DNA of 18,064 nt. Source: Bacillota bacterium (GTDB lineage: Bacteria; Bacillota; Clostridia; Peptostreptococcales; Anaerovoracaceae). Below, in pieces: positions 1 to 7,267 of the stretch. The stretch lies in assembly GCA_905372035.1 (NCBI GenBank), contig CAJPNN010000033.1, positions 1 through 18,064 on the forward strand, written 5' to 3'. The notes beneath the pieces were generated by a model. The model made no database searches, was not told the origin of the DNA, and worked only from the letters and a program-made list of their open reading frames with translations. Numbering within the stretch: the first letter of the stretch is position 1; each line of letters starts with the position of its first letter. A program made the translations under genes and the position numbers.

Positions 1-24
1 ATACTTATAAGAATTTATCTATTC

Positions 25-40
25 TATGATTTAAATCATA
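25..40. promoter_or_regulatory. FNR/CRP-box-like perfect palindrome
   Basis: The 16 bases TATGATTTAAATCATA are a perfect inverted repeat. The inner 14 bases, ATGAT-N4-ATCAT, differ from the FNR consensus TTGAT-N4-ATCAA at one base per half. It lies in the noncoding DNA downstream of the FNR-type regulator gene, so it could serve a promoter beyond the left edge. AT-rich palindromes of this size can arise by chance, so the assignment as a binding site is inference. Confidence 0.35.
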
Positions 41-61
41 AAACGAAAATGTCTACAAAAA

Positions 62-95
62 AATAAAATCCGCTTTATATGAAATGGATTTTATT
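62..95 (-). terminator. Probable intrinsic terminator after the FNR-type gene
   Basis: AATAAAATCC (62-71) and GGATTTTATT (86-95) form a perfect 10-bp inverted repeat around a 14-base loop. Read on the minus strand, the stem runs straight into a T-rich stretch (complement of the A run at 55-63). This is the layout of a rho-independent terminator for the gene ending at 197. The stem is AT-rich and about 100 bases past the stop, so it may be weak. Confidence 0.5.
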
Positions 96-196
96 AAACA
101 TTCCTGTTATTTTACAGTTCTATTCAAAATACGCACACTACTCTTTTATCTTTTTTAACTATAAAAATTTATTCGGTTCCTCTTTTCTATTAATTT

Positions 197-889
197 TTAT
201 TCAATAAACTGTAATGCTTCTTTATCCAGAATCTTTATCTTCTTATGCCCTCTTGCTTCTATCAATCCTTCCTTTTTCATCTGGCTTATTTTTCGACTCA
301 CCGTCTCCTGCGTCAAACTTATCGAATTTGCTATGTCCTCTTGAGACAGATCAAGTTCATCCACCTCATATCTCCTGGCCAATTCCAATAAAAACTGTGC
401 TATTCTTACTTTAGCATTTTTTATTGATAAAATTTCTCTCGTTATTCTGTGATTATTGGCTATTTCACAATAATATGTAAGCAATTTTACTCCTATATCA
501 GGCTCTTTATATATAAGTTCTTTAAGGTCTTTTGTACTTATATAGCAAATCCCGCATGTCCCCATTGCGATTCCCGTTTCTGTTTTTACAGCATCCGAAA
601 ACATGGTATCTCCGCCATAAAAATCTCCCTGTCCGAGAATATCTGTTAAGACTTCTTCTCCATTTTCGTTATACCTTACCAGCTTGACTTTTCCGCTTCT
701 CACAACCATAAGCTGCTTTAAAGGTTCTCCCTCTCTGAAAATAATTTCTTTATCTTTATATGCCCTTCTGAAAATTATCTTATGCAGACTTTCCATCTGA
801 ACAGGGTTTAAAGTTTTGAAGATCGGAACTCTTCCGACACACCCGCCCTCTGCCGTACATGTACAGCAATTATTCTTTATATTCGCCAT
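197..889 (-). CDS. FNR-type Crp/Fnr transcriptional regulator with Fe-S cysteine set
   Basis: A 230-residue Crp/Fnr-family regulator: an N-terminal cysteine cluster, a cyclic-nucleotide-binding-like beta domain (about 20-140), a dimer helix, and a C-terminal winged helix (about 160-225). Cys8, Cys11 and Cys17 follow CX2CX5C, the exact spacing of the E. coli FNR cluster ligands. Cys115 lies where the fourth FNR ligand falls, just before the segment YISTKDLKEL. The recognition helix reads LTQETVSRK (192-200), keeping the E-x2-SR signature of FNR, which predicts TTGAT-N4-ATCAA-like targets. By family knowledge such proteins bind a [4Fe-4S] cluster and sense oxygen; that it does so here is inferred. 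The ATG at 889 has an AAAGGAG site upstream. It follows eno on the same strand but is separated from it by a strong terminator. Confidence 0.9.
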   Translation of the reverse strand: MANIKNNCCTCTAEGGCVGRVPIFKTLNPVQMESLHKIIFRRAYKDKEIIFREGEPLKQLMVVRSGKVKLVRYNENGEEVLTDILGQGDFYGGDTMFSDAVKTETGIAMGTCGICYISTKDLKELIYKEPDIGVKLLTYYCEIANNHRITREILSIKNAKVRIAQFLLELARRYEVDELDLSQEDIANSISLTQETVSRKISQMKKEGLIEARGHKKIKILDKEALQFIE

Positions 890-948
890 GTCTCCGACTC
901 TCCTTTCTCTCGCTCTAAGGTTATGCCGTTCAATTTTTTATTTGTATT

Positions 949-991
949 TTTAAAAACAGAGGTTTGCTTATTGCTTACCTCTGTTTTTAAA
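949..991 (-). terminator. Rho-independent terminator of eno
   Basis: A perfect 14-bp inverted repeat (949-962 and 978-991) with core AAAAACAGAGG / CCTCTGTTTTT and a 15-base loop lies 58 bases past the eno stop. The 3' arm ends in a T run on both strands, so it could work in either direction. Since the next gene on the same strand is the FNR-type regulator, it should limit readthrough from eno into it. Confidence 0.85.
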
Positions 992-1048
992 CTCTTTACT
1001 CCGTACGAAATGATTTATGTTTTCAGCTTCCATAATGCAAAACCCGTT

Positions 1049-2305
1049 TTATTTGCTGAAACTGTAAATTGTCTTTCCGTCTCCGAGTTCTTCTTCTATC
1101 CTCATAAGTTGATTGTACTTTTCAACCCTTTCACTTCTGGCAACGGAACCCGTTTTTATCTGCCCTGCCGAAAGTGCTACGGCAAGATCCGCTATAAAAG
1201 TATCCCCCGTTTCACCGCTCCTGTGTGAAATCATTGTGTTATATCCGTTCTTTCTTGCAAGCGTTACCGTCTGTATCGTCTCAGTCAGTGTCCCTATTTG
1301 GTTAAGTTTTATCAGGATGGCATTTCCGATACCCTTTTCAATTCCCTCTTTAAAGATTTTGGGATTCGTTACAAAGATATCATCACCTACAAGCTGTACT
1401 TTATCACCTATCGCCTCTGTGAGCTTCAAGAATCCGTCCCAGTCGTGCTCACCCATTCCGTCTTCAATAGAAATTATAGGATACTTTGCAACAAGCTCTT
1501 TATACATTTCAACCATGTCATCAGATGTTAAAACTTTACCTTCAAAATGATATCTGCCGTCCTTAAAAAACTCACTTGAAGCCGAATCCAAAGCGATTGC
1601 TATATCTTTTCCGGGTTCATATCCTGCCTTCTTTATCGCTTCTATAAGAAGATCCAGCGCTGCTGTGGTCGAACCCAATCTCGGTGCAAATCCACCCTCA
1701 TCGCCTATTGACGTTTCAAGATTCTTATCTTTTAAGAGCTTTTTCAAAGTATGATAAGTGTTTGCTATCATCTCGAATCCGTCTCTAAAAGTCTTTCCGC
1801 CCACCGGTGCAATCAGAAATTCCTGTGTATCGATCCCTGAATCTGCATGTTTCCCACCGTTTATTACGTTATAAAATCCCAAGGGCAGCTCGAGCTCCAC
1901 TCCGCCTAAATACTTATAAAGCGGTTGATTCTTACTCATCGCCGCCGCTTTTGCGACAGCAAGAGATACTGCCAATATCGCATTCGCTCCGAGTTTGGAC
2001 TTATTCTCCGTTCCGTCAAGTTCAATCATTTTCATATCAACTGCATATTGATCAAAAGGATCCATTCCGATTACAGTTTCTTTTATTTCCGTATTAACAT
2101 TATTAACTGCTTTGGAAACACCTTTACCCATCAAACGACTGCCGCCGTCTCTGAGCTCAATGGCTTCTTTATCACCCGTTGAAGCTCCTGACGGTGTGGC
2201 GGCTCTTCCGAAACTTCCATCACTCAAAAACACATCTGCTTCTACTGTTGCATTCCCTCTTGAATCAAAGATTTCACGAGCTTTCACGTCTACTATCTTC
2301 ACCAT
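1049..2305 (-). CDS. eno: Enolase (phosphopyruvate hydratase)
   Basis: Enolase interconverts 2-phosphoglycerate and phosphoenolpyruvate in glycolysis and gluconeogenesis, in the cytosol. The 418 residues are slightly short of the usual ~430 but complete. Visible landmarks are the N-terminal DSRGN (14-18) and SGASTG (39-44), the general acid region GDEGG with Glu203, metal ligands Asp240 (ALDSA), Glu281 (IEDGM) and Asp308 (VGDDIFVTN), the catalytic Lys333 (IKLNQIGT) and SHRSGETGD (360-368). Some normally conserved stretches are altered: GGKHADSGID instead of GGEHAD-type, and EDGMGEHDW instead of EDGLSENDW-type. It may therefore be a divergent enolase branch, but no catalytic residue is lost. 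The ATG at 2305 follows an AGGAGGG ribosome site (2317-2323) and its own promoter. Confidence 0.97.
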   Translation of the reverse strand: MVKIVDVKAREIFDSRGNATVEADVFLSDGSFGRAATPSGASTGDKEAIELRDGGSRLMGKGVSKAVNNVNTEIKETVIGMDPFDQYAVDMKMIELDGTENKSKLGANAILAVSLAVAKAAAMSKNQPLYKYLGGVELELPLGFYNVINGGKHADSGIDTQEFLIAPVGGKTFRDGFEMIANTYHTLKKLLKDKNLETSIGDEGGFAPRLGSTTAALDLLIEAIKKAGYEPGKDIAIALDSASSEFFKDGRYHFEGKVLTSDDMVEMYKELVAKYPIISIEDGMGEHDWDGFLKLTEAIGDKVQLVGDDIFVTNPKIFKEGIEKGIGNAILIKLNQIGTLTETIQTVTLARKNGYNTMISHRSGETGDTFIADLAVALSAGQIKTGSVARSERVEKYNQLMRIEEELGDGKTIYSFSK

Positions 2306-2338
2306 TGTTATATCTTCCCTCCTAAGTTTACTATCTCT

Positions 2339-2366
2339 ATTATATCAAAGGCGGTCAGAAATTCAA
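2339..2366 (-). promoter_or_regulatory. Sigma-70-type promoter of eno
   Basis: On the minus strand, TTGAAT (2366-2361) and TATAAT (2344-2339) are separated by 16 bases. The predicted start near 2332 leaves a short leader containing AGGAGGG before the eno ATG at 2305. This makes eno independent of the upstream aldehyde dehydrogenase operon. Confidence 0.7.
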
Positions 2367-2458
2367 GGTGTTGTATTTTAAGTAACGCATGCTTTATTCG
2401 TTGCTTGATATAAAGCTTTAAAATATCCGTTGCCTTTTATATGTTTTTTTTCGCAGTC

Positions 2459-3808
2459 CTATTTAAAGATCTTTTCAGGATCAGGCATTTCCTTATCCAA
2501 ACGAAGTGCAATCTTGGAAACATTAAGCAAATGGATATAGTCTACATTTGCCGACAGGATATTATTTCCCCATGTTCCGCAACCTTCGGAAACTGCCGGT
2601 GCAAGTCCGTTTGTTGTCGGTCCCCATGCATCCGGTGTAGGCTGGTTGATAAGCAAACGGCTTACAGGAATTTTTTCACCTGCATATCTGATGTGTGCGT
2701 CATTGTTACTGAACAATCCTGCCGTATGGCCTATTCCGCCTGATTCAACCATGTTCTTAACAGCCATCATAACACCGTCTTCGAATTTATCATATCCCTT
2801 TAATACCACTACAGGTCCCATGATTTCTTTATTTAGGACGTCTACTCTGCCGACATCTTCTACCTTTAATCCGATAACTTTTACATTATCATCAATATCA
2901 AATCCCGCTTTCTTGGCAATTACCTTGGCATCTTTACCTATCAGGTTAGGATTCTGCTTGCCTTCTGTGAAAATCACTTCTCTGAAGCTGTCAACATCAT
3001 ACTTCTTATCATAAATAACTACATTTTCCTCTCTAAGTGCCGCAAATACTTCTTCCTCTTTTTCCTGCGGATATAAGAACAGGTTGTCTCCGTCACAAAG
3101 GATTCCGTTATCACTTGCAATAGCGACTACTGTCATCTTTGCCGCTTCTTTGATGTCAAAATCTCTGTCCAGAATAACCGGAGGGTTTCCCGGACCTACG
3201 CCGTACGCCGGTGTTCCGCTTGAGTATGCAGCCTTTGTAAGGCTTGAGCTTCCCGTTGCTATGATCAAATCGCAAGCTTCCATGAGCTGTTGTGATTTCT
3301 GAATAGTAGGACCTTCAACTACCTGAATCAAATCTTTAGGGGCACCGTTCTTTTCCAACGCTTCTCTTATGAGTTCAACCGTTCTCTTAGTTGTCTGCTC
3401 TGCACGAGGTGATGCTGAAACGATGATCGCATTCTTACCCTTGATAGCATGCATAAAGTTTCCAAGCGGTGTAACTGTAGGGTTGGTTGCAGGAGTAATA
3501 GCAGCTATAACGCCAACCGGATGAGCAACTTCAATAATTCCTTCTTCCGGAATTTCATTTATTATGCCTACAGATTTTTTATCTTTCAAATAATCATAGA
3601 AAACTGCCGCCGTTCCTGTATTCTTTTCAATTTTGTCTTCATAACTGCCGAATTCTGTTTCCTCAACAGCCATCTTTGCCAGCGGCTTTGCGTTTTCATA
3701 AATTATTTTTGCACTTTCGAACATCAGTTTATCAACCTGTTCCTGTGTATAATCTTTTATTTCCAATAATGCTTTTCTCGCATTATTCACCTGATCTTGT
3801 ATATTCAT
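2459..3808 (-). CDS. CoA-acylating aldehyde dehydrogenase family protein
   Basis: A 449-residue NAD(P)+-dependent aldehyde dehydrogenase of the CoA-acylating type (relatives include the AdhE N-terminal domain, SucD, EutE/PduP and sulfoacetaldehyde dehydrogenases), which turn an aldehyde plus CoA into an acyl-CoA. Diagnostic stretches are HPVGVIAAITPATNPTVTP (96-114), ATGSSSLTKAAYSSG (184-198), GVGPGNPPVILD (203-214) and the nucleophile segment DNGILCDGDN with Cys238. Most relatives carry C-x-x-EQ after this cysteine; here it is C-D-G-D-N, suggesting an unusual substrate pocket. No N-terminal microcompartment-targeting extension is evident. The ATG at 3808 has AAGGAGG six bases upstream. It lies 43 bases after the saccharopine-dehydrogenase-like gene, so the two probably act in sequence. 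The physiological aldehyde is unknown. Confidence 0.88.
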   Translation of the reverse strand: MNIQDQVNNARKALLEIKDYTQEQVDKLMFESAKIIYENAKPLAKMAVEETEFGSYEDKIEKNTGTAAVFYDYLKDKKSVGIINEIPEEGIIEVAHPVGVIAAITPATNPTVTPLGNFMHAIKGKNAIIVSASPRAEQTTKRTVELIREALEKNGAPKDLIQVVEGPTIQKSQQLMEACDLIIATGSSSLTKAAYSSGTPAYGVGPGNPPVILDRDFDIKEAAKMTVVAIASDNGILCDGDNLFLYPQEKEEEVFAALREENVVIYDKKYDVDSFREVIFTEGKQNPNLIGKDAKVIAKKAGFDIDDNVKVIGLKVEDVGRVDVLNKEIMGPVVVLKGYDKFEDGVMMAVKNMVESGGIGHTAGLFSNNDAHIRYAGEKIPVSRLLINQPTPDAWGPTTNGLAPAVSEGCGTWGNNILSANVDYIHLLNVSKIALRLDKEMPDPEKIFK

Positions 3809-3851
3809 CGTATCCTCCTTGTTTTATTTATGATTTTATTTCTTTTGAATC

Positions 3852-5108
3852 TCAGTCCTCGCAAACTACACCTTTTTTGATGTCGATAGTATATGTGATA
3901 TCAAGATCTTTTGCCCAGTTAAGGTACTGTTCTACCTGAATGTCATCAAGCATATCCGAAGAAATAAGACCTTTCTGTGTCATCATATCGTTTACAAACA
4001 GCTTGGTGAACAAGAATGCACCCTGTCCTGTAAGATACATTTCTGCCGACATCTTTGCTTTTTCAAACGATTCAATGATTCCCGGTGCTGATACATGAAG
4101 ATCAACCATTACATTTTCACCGTTTTTCTGTCCATATGCTTCACAAACAAGAGCACCTGCGTCTTCAACTATTCCTTCTTTTATGATAGCTTCTATTTCA
4201 TCAGGTGTTTTAGGCGCTTCAGGTACATGTGCCAAAACGAAATCAAACGGTACTATTTTAGCTCCGTTAAATTCCTCCTCTTCCTGAGAAAGCAATCCCG
4301 ACTTATAGAACGGTTCAGCAAACTGTATCCCTACACCGCCGTACTTAAAGTATGCATTCTTACAATTCTTAAAGTATGTCTTGCTGTTAAATCCTACATA
4401 AACAGGCTCATCATGAGCATGTTCAACCAAAACAACTTCTTTATTGCCCATTTCAGGCCATGTTCTCTTTATAGGTCTGCTGAAAGGTGTTGTTCTTATC
4501 TGTTTACCGTTTTCAAAAGCATAAGCATCTTCATACATATCGCAAAGAGCAACCAGCGGTGACCACCAGTAAGGTAAAAATCTTTTTGCCTGTACTCCCT
4601 CATATGCAAGCATGTTGATAGTATCGCATTCATCAAGTTCATTAACAGCTTTTCTTGCAAGTACGCACATAAGTCCCGGTGCTGATCCGGTTCCGATAAT
4701 TGCAGTTGTATTATTTTCTGCAAATCTCTTACCGTAATCATTGTACATTATCTTAATACCTTCCAACCAGTTATCTCTAGGGTCTTCACACTCTGCAATA
4801 TTTTCACAAGCTGCAAGGTCCTGATAATTTGCTTTTACACGTATAGCCGCTTCAAGCACATTTACACCGAAATCGAGCGGCATAGTATTTACAATCAAAT
4901 CACAGCCTTCCGCCGCCTTTACTATTTCATCGACATTCGCACCGTTTACCTGCTTTGCAGTTCCTTTTTTCATCAAGCTGCAAACCGCCTCTGCAAATGA
5001 TAAATTATAATCTGCACAAATAATCTCCGAAACATTCGGCTCCTGATCCAGTTTTCTGCATATTGTGGAACCCTGTGCTCCACAACCGCAAACCATTACT
5101 TTTTTCAT
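3852..5108 (-). CDS. Saccharopine dehydrogenase-family NAD(P)-dependent oxidoreductase
   Basis: A 418-residue protein starting with a Rossmann nucleotide-binding motif (KKVMVCGCGAQGS, GxGxxG at 8-13), followed by the segment IIGTGSAPGLMCVLA (137-151) typical of the saccharopine dehydrogenase/reductase superfamily, and a C-terminal alpha/beta domain. Members catalyse NAD(P)-linked C-N bond cleavage or formation (saccharopine dehydrogenase, lysine 6-dehydrogenase, carboxynorspermidine and homospermidine enzymes); which reaction applies here cannot be read from the sequence. The start chosen is the ATG at 5108, nine bases after GGAGG; an in-frame upstream ATG at 5150 would add 14 residues that do not resemble the family N-terminus. 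Its place between a permease and a CoA-acylating aldehyde dehydrogenase suggests it makes the aldehyde used by the latter. Confidence 0.85.
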   Translation of the reverse strand: MKKVMVCGCGAQGSTICRKLDQEPNVSEIICADYNLSFAEAVCSLMKKGTAKQVNGANVDEIVKAAEGCDLIVNTMPLDFGVNVLEAAIRVKANYQDLAACENIAECEDPRDNWLEGIKIMYNDYGKRFAENNTTAIIGTGSAPGLMCVLARKAVNELDECDTINMLAYEGVQAKRFLPYWWSPLVALCDMYEDAYAFENGKQIRTTPFSRPIKRTWPEMGNKEVVLVEHAHDEPVYVGFNSKTYFKNCKNAYFKYGGVGIQFAEPFYKSGLLSQEEEEFNGAKIVPFDFVLAHVPEAPKTPDEIEAIIKEGIVEDAGALVCEAYGQKNGENVMVDLHVSAPGIIESFEKAKMSAEMYLTGQGAFLFTKLFVNDMMTQKGLISSDMLDDIQVEQYLNWAKDLDITYTIDIKKGVVCED

Positions 5109-5174
5109 TATAACTGCCCTCCTCATTAATTGAAATATATTTAAAGCCAAATACGCAAAATCTGTGAAACCTCA

Positions 5175-6890
5175 TTATTCCGATTTACCGTTCGGAACTT
5201 TGCCGTGTATTCCCCTGATTCTGTCATCCAGCTTTTTATCTCTACTGGTTTTAAGCGCCTTGAGCTTTTCTCCTTCCGTCTTCTTTCCGACATACCAGAG
5301 AATTCCTCCGCCTACTATCAAAATTATGCCCAGCCATCTACATAGATTTATCATCCCGTAAAAATCGCTCATCAATCCGGAACCATATGCTTCGGCGTAT
5401 TCTTCAACACCGTAACCTTTCTCATAAAACCACAGGAAAATTGAACCTATAAAAGATATGATTCCCACTAAAAAGACATATACTCCAAGGTCGATCAAAT
5501 CTCCCAGTCCAAGTCTTGTCTTTTTGTTCAAAGGATAAACTTCCGGATCATCAAGCGCCTGACCCTTATAAATCCATTTACATAATATATAAGCTACGGG
5601 ACCGATTATTAAAACTATAAATCCTGTAAGGAAATAATCTACACCGTTCGCATAAATAGCAAATGTACAGATTATAAATACGCACCCCGTAAGAATCCCT
5701 ATACCGAATTTGCCTCCCGGCATAATGTTAAGCCCCATCTCTTTTCTGAACTCGACAGGATAACGTTTTCTGATCGCAAATACGCAAGCTATCAACATAA
5801 AGTATATGTATAGCTGTATAGGTGTTGTAGCCATTACAAGTGTAGTAAAATCAAACTTACATGTAATAATTGTAAATATAGCCAGCAATATTATCGATGC
5901 CGTAGGAATGCCCCTCTTGTCTACTTTTTTCATTATTTTAGGGAACATATGGTCATCCGCCATTACGAAAAAGGCCCTTGATCCATGCGCTATATACGAA
6001 CAAAAGATTGAACAATTTGAAATTATAGCTATCACAATAAATAAAACACCTGCCCAGGACCCTACATACTGTATAAGGACATCCGCGTAACCTACATGAC
6101 CGCCGCCCGACTCGGTAGCCCAAGCTCTCCATGAACCTATTGCAACCAATCCTGCAAGAGTCGGAAGTATGTAGCTTAATGCTATAATAGGTTGTGACAG
6201 ACGCATTGCTTTAGGTATTTTTTGAGGATCATCAACTTCCTCCGCCATATTCGACATACATTCATATCCGCAATACATCCAAATTATAATAGCGATTCCA
6301 TCTCCAACCGAATGGAATAAACCTACGTCCTTATTAAACACAGGTGCAACAGGACTGTAGTTCCAATTTAAAAATCCGACAACCGTTACGATCAAAAATG
6401 CCAAAACAATAAGTACCATAAATACCGTTTCCAGTTTCTCGAGCCATGTAAGCCCCATTATATTTACGATCGTAAATATAATAACGACTCCAACCTTTAA
6501 AAGATATTCCGTAGTAGGAGTCAAGTCAAAAATCTTTTCCGAATATCCGGCTATAAGTGCACAGTACTGAGCTTGACTGAGCCATGTGGAAATACCTGCC
6601 CAAAGGCCTACCTGCCAACCCCAAAATTCTCCAAAAGCCTCTCTTCCCCATGAATAAATTCCTCCTTCTGTCGGATAAATCGAACCCAACTCTCCGACCA
6701 TTTCACAAAGAGGAAAGGACCAAACAAAGGGAAAAATAATCAACATCGCAAGCGTTACACCGGGTCCGCTTGCAGATACGGCTTCTTCTATTCCGAACGC
6801 ACCTGCGGCAACAAAAGAAAAGATTAAAGCCACCACTCCCATAAGAGACATTTTTGATTTTTTTAATTCTTGAACATTTGTACTACTCAT
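5175..6890 (-). CDS. APC-superfamily amino acid/polyamine permease
   Basis: A 571-residue multi-pass membrane transporter of the APC superfamily (AA_permease_2 type). The first helix region has AGAFGIEEAVSASGPG, followed by ELGSIYPTEGGIYSW and AFGEFWGWQVGLWAG; this pattern recalls the LAT/polyamine-uptake branch (FGIEDSV, FPENGGY, AFGPFWGFQ). About a dozen hydrophobic segments follow, with two extra near the C-terminus (ending around IILIVGGGILWYV) and a basic cytoplasmic tail. The ATG at 6890 (MSSTNV) is chosen because the family's first helix begins shortly after it, but it lacks a clear ribosome site. An in-frame ATG at 6992 would add 34 polar residues, including two cysteines, unlike family N-termini. 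It is the first structural gene of the unit with the two dehydrogenases and sits behind a small upstream ORF. Confidence 0.85.
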   Translation of the reverse strand: MSSTNVQELKKSKMSLMGVVALIFSFVAAGAFGIEEAVSASGPGVTLAMLIIFPFVWSFPLCEMVGELGSIYPTEGGIYSWGREAFGEFWGWQVGLWAGISTWLSQAQYCALIAGYSEKIFDLTPTTEYLLKVGVVIIFTIVNIMGLTWLEKLETVFMVLIVLAFLIVTVVGFLNWNYSPVAPVFNKDVGLFHSVGDGIAIIIWMYCGYECMSNMAEEVDDPQKIPKAMRLSQPIIALSYILPTLAGLVAIGSWRAWATESGGGHVGYADVLIQYVGSWAGVLFIVIAIISNCSIFCSYIAHGSRAFFVMADDHMFPKIMKKVDKRGIPTASIILLAIFTIITCKFDFTTLVMATTPIQLYIYFMLIACVFAIRKRYPVEFRKEMGLNIMPGGKFGIGILTGCVFIICTFAIYANGVDYFLTGFIVLIIGPVAYILCKWIYKGQALDDPEVYPLNKKTRLGLGDLIDLGVYVFLVGIISFIGSIFLWFYEKGYGVEEYAEAYGSGLMSDFYGMINLCRWLGIILIVGGGILWYVGKKTEGEKLKALKTSRDKKLDDRIRGIHGKVPNGKSE

Positions 6891-6918
6891 TCTAAAATCA
6901 TGATATTTTGCTCTTATA

Positions 6919-6999
6919 TTACATCTTTCCGTGAAAAAGATGCAATCTGATGAATACAACCCTATGGCATTGCCATTTCTTACTCTCTGCATTCATCAT
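6919..6999 (-). CDS. Small upstream ORF (26 codons) in the permease leader
   Basis: ATG ATG at 6999/6996 begins a 26-codon frame (MMNAESKKWQCHRVVFIRLH, then LFHGKM) ending at TAA 6921-6919. AAAGGAGG lies seven bases upstream of the first ATG, ideal spacing, whereas the permease start at 6890 has no good ribosome site. The small frame is out of frame with the permease and stops 28 bases before it. It may be a leader peptide that couples or regulates permease translation. Alternatively the ribosome site serves the in-frame ATG at 6992 (spacing 14), and the small ORF is incidental. Confidence 0.4.
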   Translation of the reverse strand: MMNAESKKWQCHRVVFIRLHLFHGKM

Positions 7000-7038
7000 A
7001 TCACGTCCTCCTTTCATTAAATTTTTTCGTCCGATATT

Positions 7039-7067
7039 AGAATATCTTGCCACTTCTAAAAAGTCAA
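7039..7067 (-). promoter_or_regulatory. Promoter of the permease-dehydrogenase unit
   Basis: On the minus strand, TTGACT (7067-7062) and TATTCT (7044-7039) are separated by 17 bases. The start would fall near 7032, giving a leader of about 140 bases that includes the small ORF at 6999-6919. The -35 matches the consensus at five of six bases and the -10 at four of six. Confidence 0.55.
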
Positions 7068-7073
7068 TTAATT

Positions 7074-7114
7074 TTAACAATTTTTTAACTATGTTATTTC
7101 TTTGCTAACTGTTA
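7074..7114. repeat. TTAAC direct repeats and TAACTGTTA dyad upstream of the minus promoter
   Basis: TTAAC occurs at 7074-7078 and 7085-7089, eleven bases apart (about one helical turn). The nine-base dyad TAACTGTTA lies at 7106-7114, about two turns further. They sit just upstream of the -35 of the permease promoter, where activator sites often lie. The DNA is very AT-rich, so chance occurrence is possible. Confidence 0.3.
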
Positions 7115-7170
7115 ATATTTTTTTTATCTTTTCATCATCTTTACAACCATCTCCTGTTACACTTAAAAGC

Positions 7171-7188
7171 CTGATATTTAGCCATCAG
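7171..7188. promoter_or_regulatory. CTGAT-N8-ATCAG inverted repeat abutting the plus-strand -35
   Basis: CTGAT (7171-7175) and ATCAG (7184-7188) form an inverted repeat that ends one base before the -35 hexamer of the plus-strand permease promoter. The position suits a transcription factor site. The half-sites are short, and no family is assigned. Confidence 0.3.
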
Positions 7189-7189
7189 T

Positions 7190-7218
7190 TTGACATTTTT
7201 CCGCCTATTCTGTATAAT
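7190..7218 (+). promoter_or_regulatory. Perfect-consensus sigma-70-type promoter of the plus-strand permease
   Basis: TTGACA (7190-7195), a 17-base spacer and TATAAT (7213-7218) match the housekeeping consensus in every hexamer base and in spacing. The start near 7225 gives a leader of about 43 bases, with AAAGGAG just before the ATG at 7268. The leader is too short for a known riboswitch. Confidence 0.85.
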
Positions 7219-7267
7219 GATAATAGTCTAAAAAATCGCAAAAATTTGTAGAAAGGAGTGTATTTTT

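Noticed and set aside
1113..1550. Long open frames antisense to eno, gyrA and other genes
   Set aside because: They are opposite-strand shadows of well-supported genes, with no ribosome site and no protein-like composition.
2380..2406. Imperfect hairpin AAGTAACG/CGTTGCTT as terminator of the aldehyde dehydrogenase operon
   Set aside because: The stem is short with a mismatch on the minus-strand RNA and no T run follows in that direction. No convincing terminator was seen in 2367-2458.
2459..3808. Bacterial microcompartment enzyme (EutE/PduP type)
   Set aside because: No N-terminal encapsulation extension, and no shell protein genes anywhere in the window.
5109..5150. 14-residue N-terminal extension of the saccharopine-DH-like protein
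   Set aside because: The extension overlaps the GGAGG ribosome site of the ATG at 5108 and precedes the Rossmann strand, which normally begins right at the N-terminus.
6993..7267. Lysine or other amino acid riboswitch in the divergent region
   Set aside because: The plus-strand leader is about 43 bases. The minus-strand leader is about 140 bases, contains an ORF and shows no conserved aptamer core or terminator stem.
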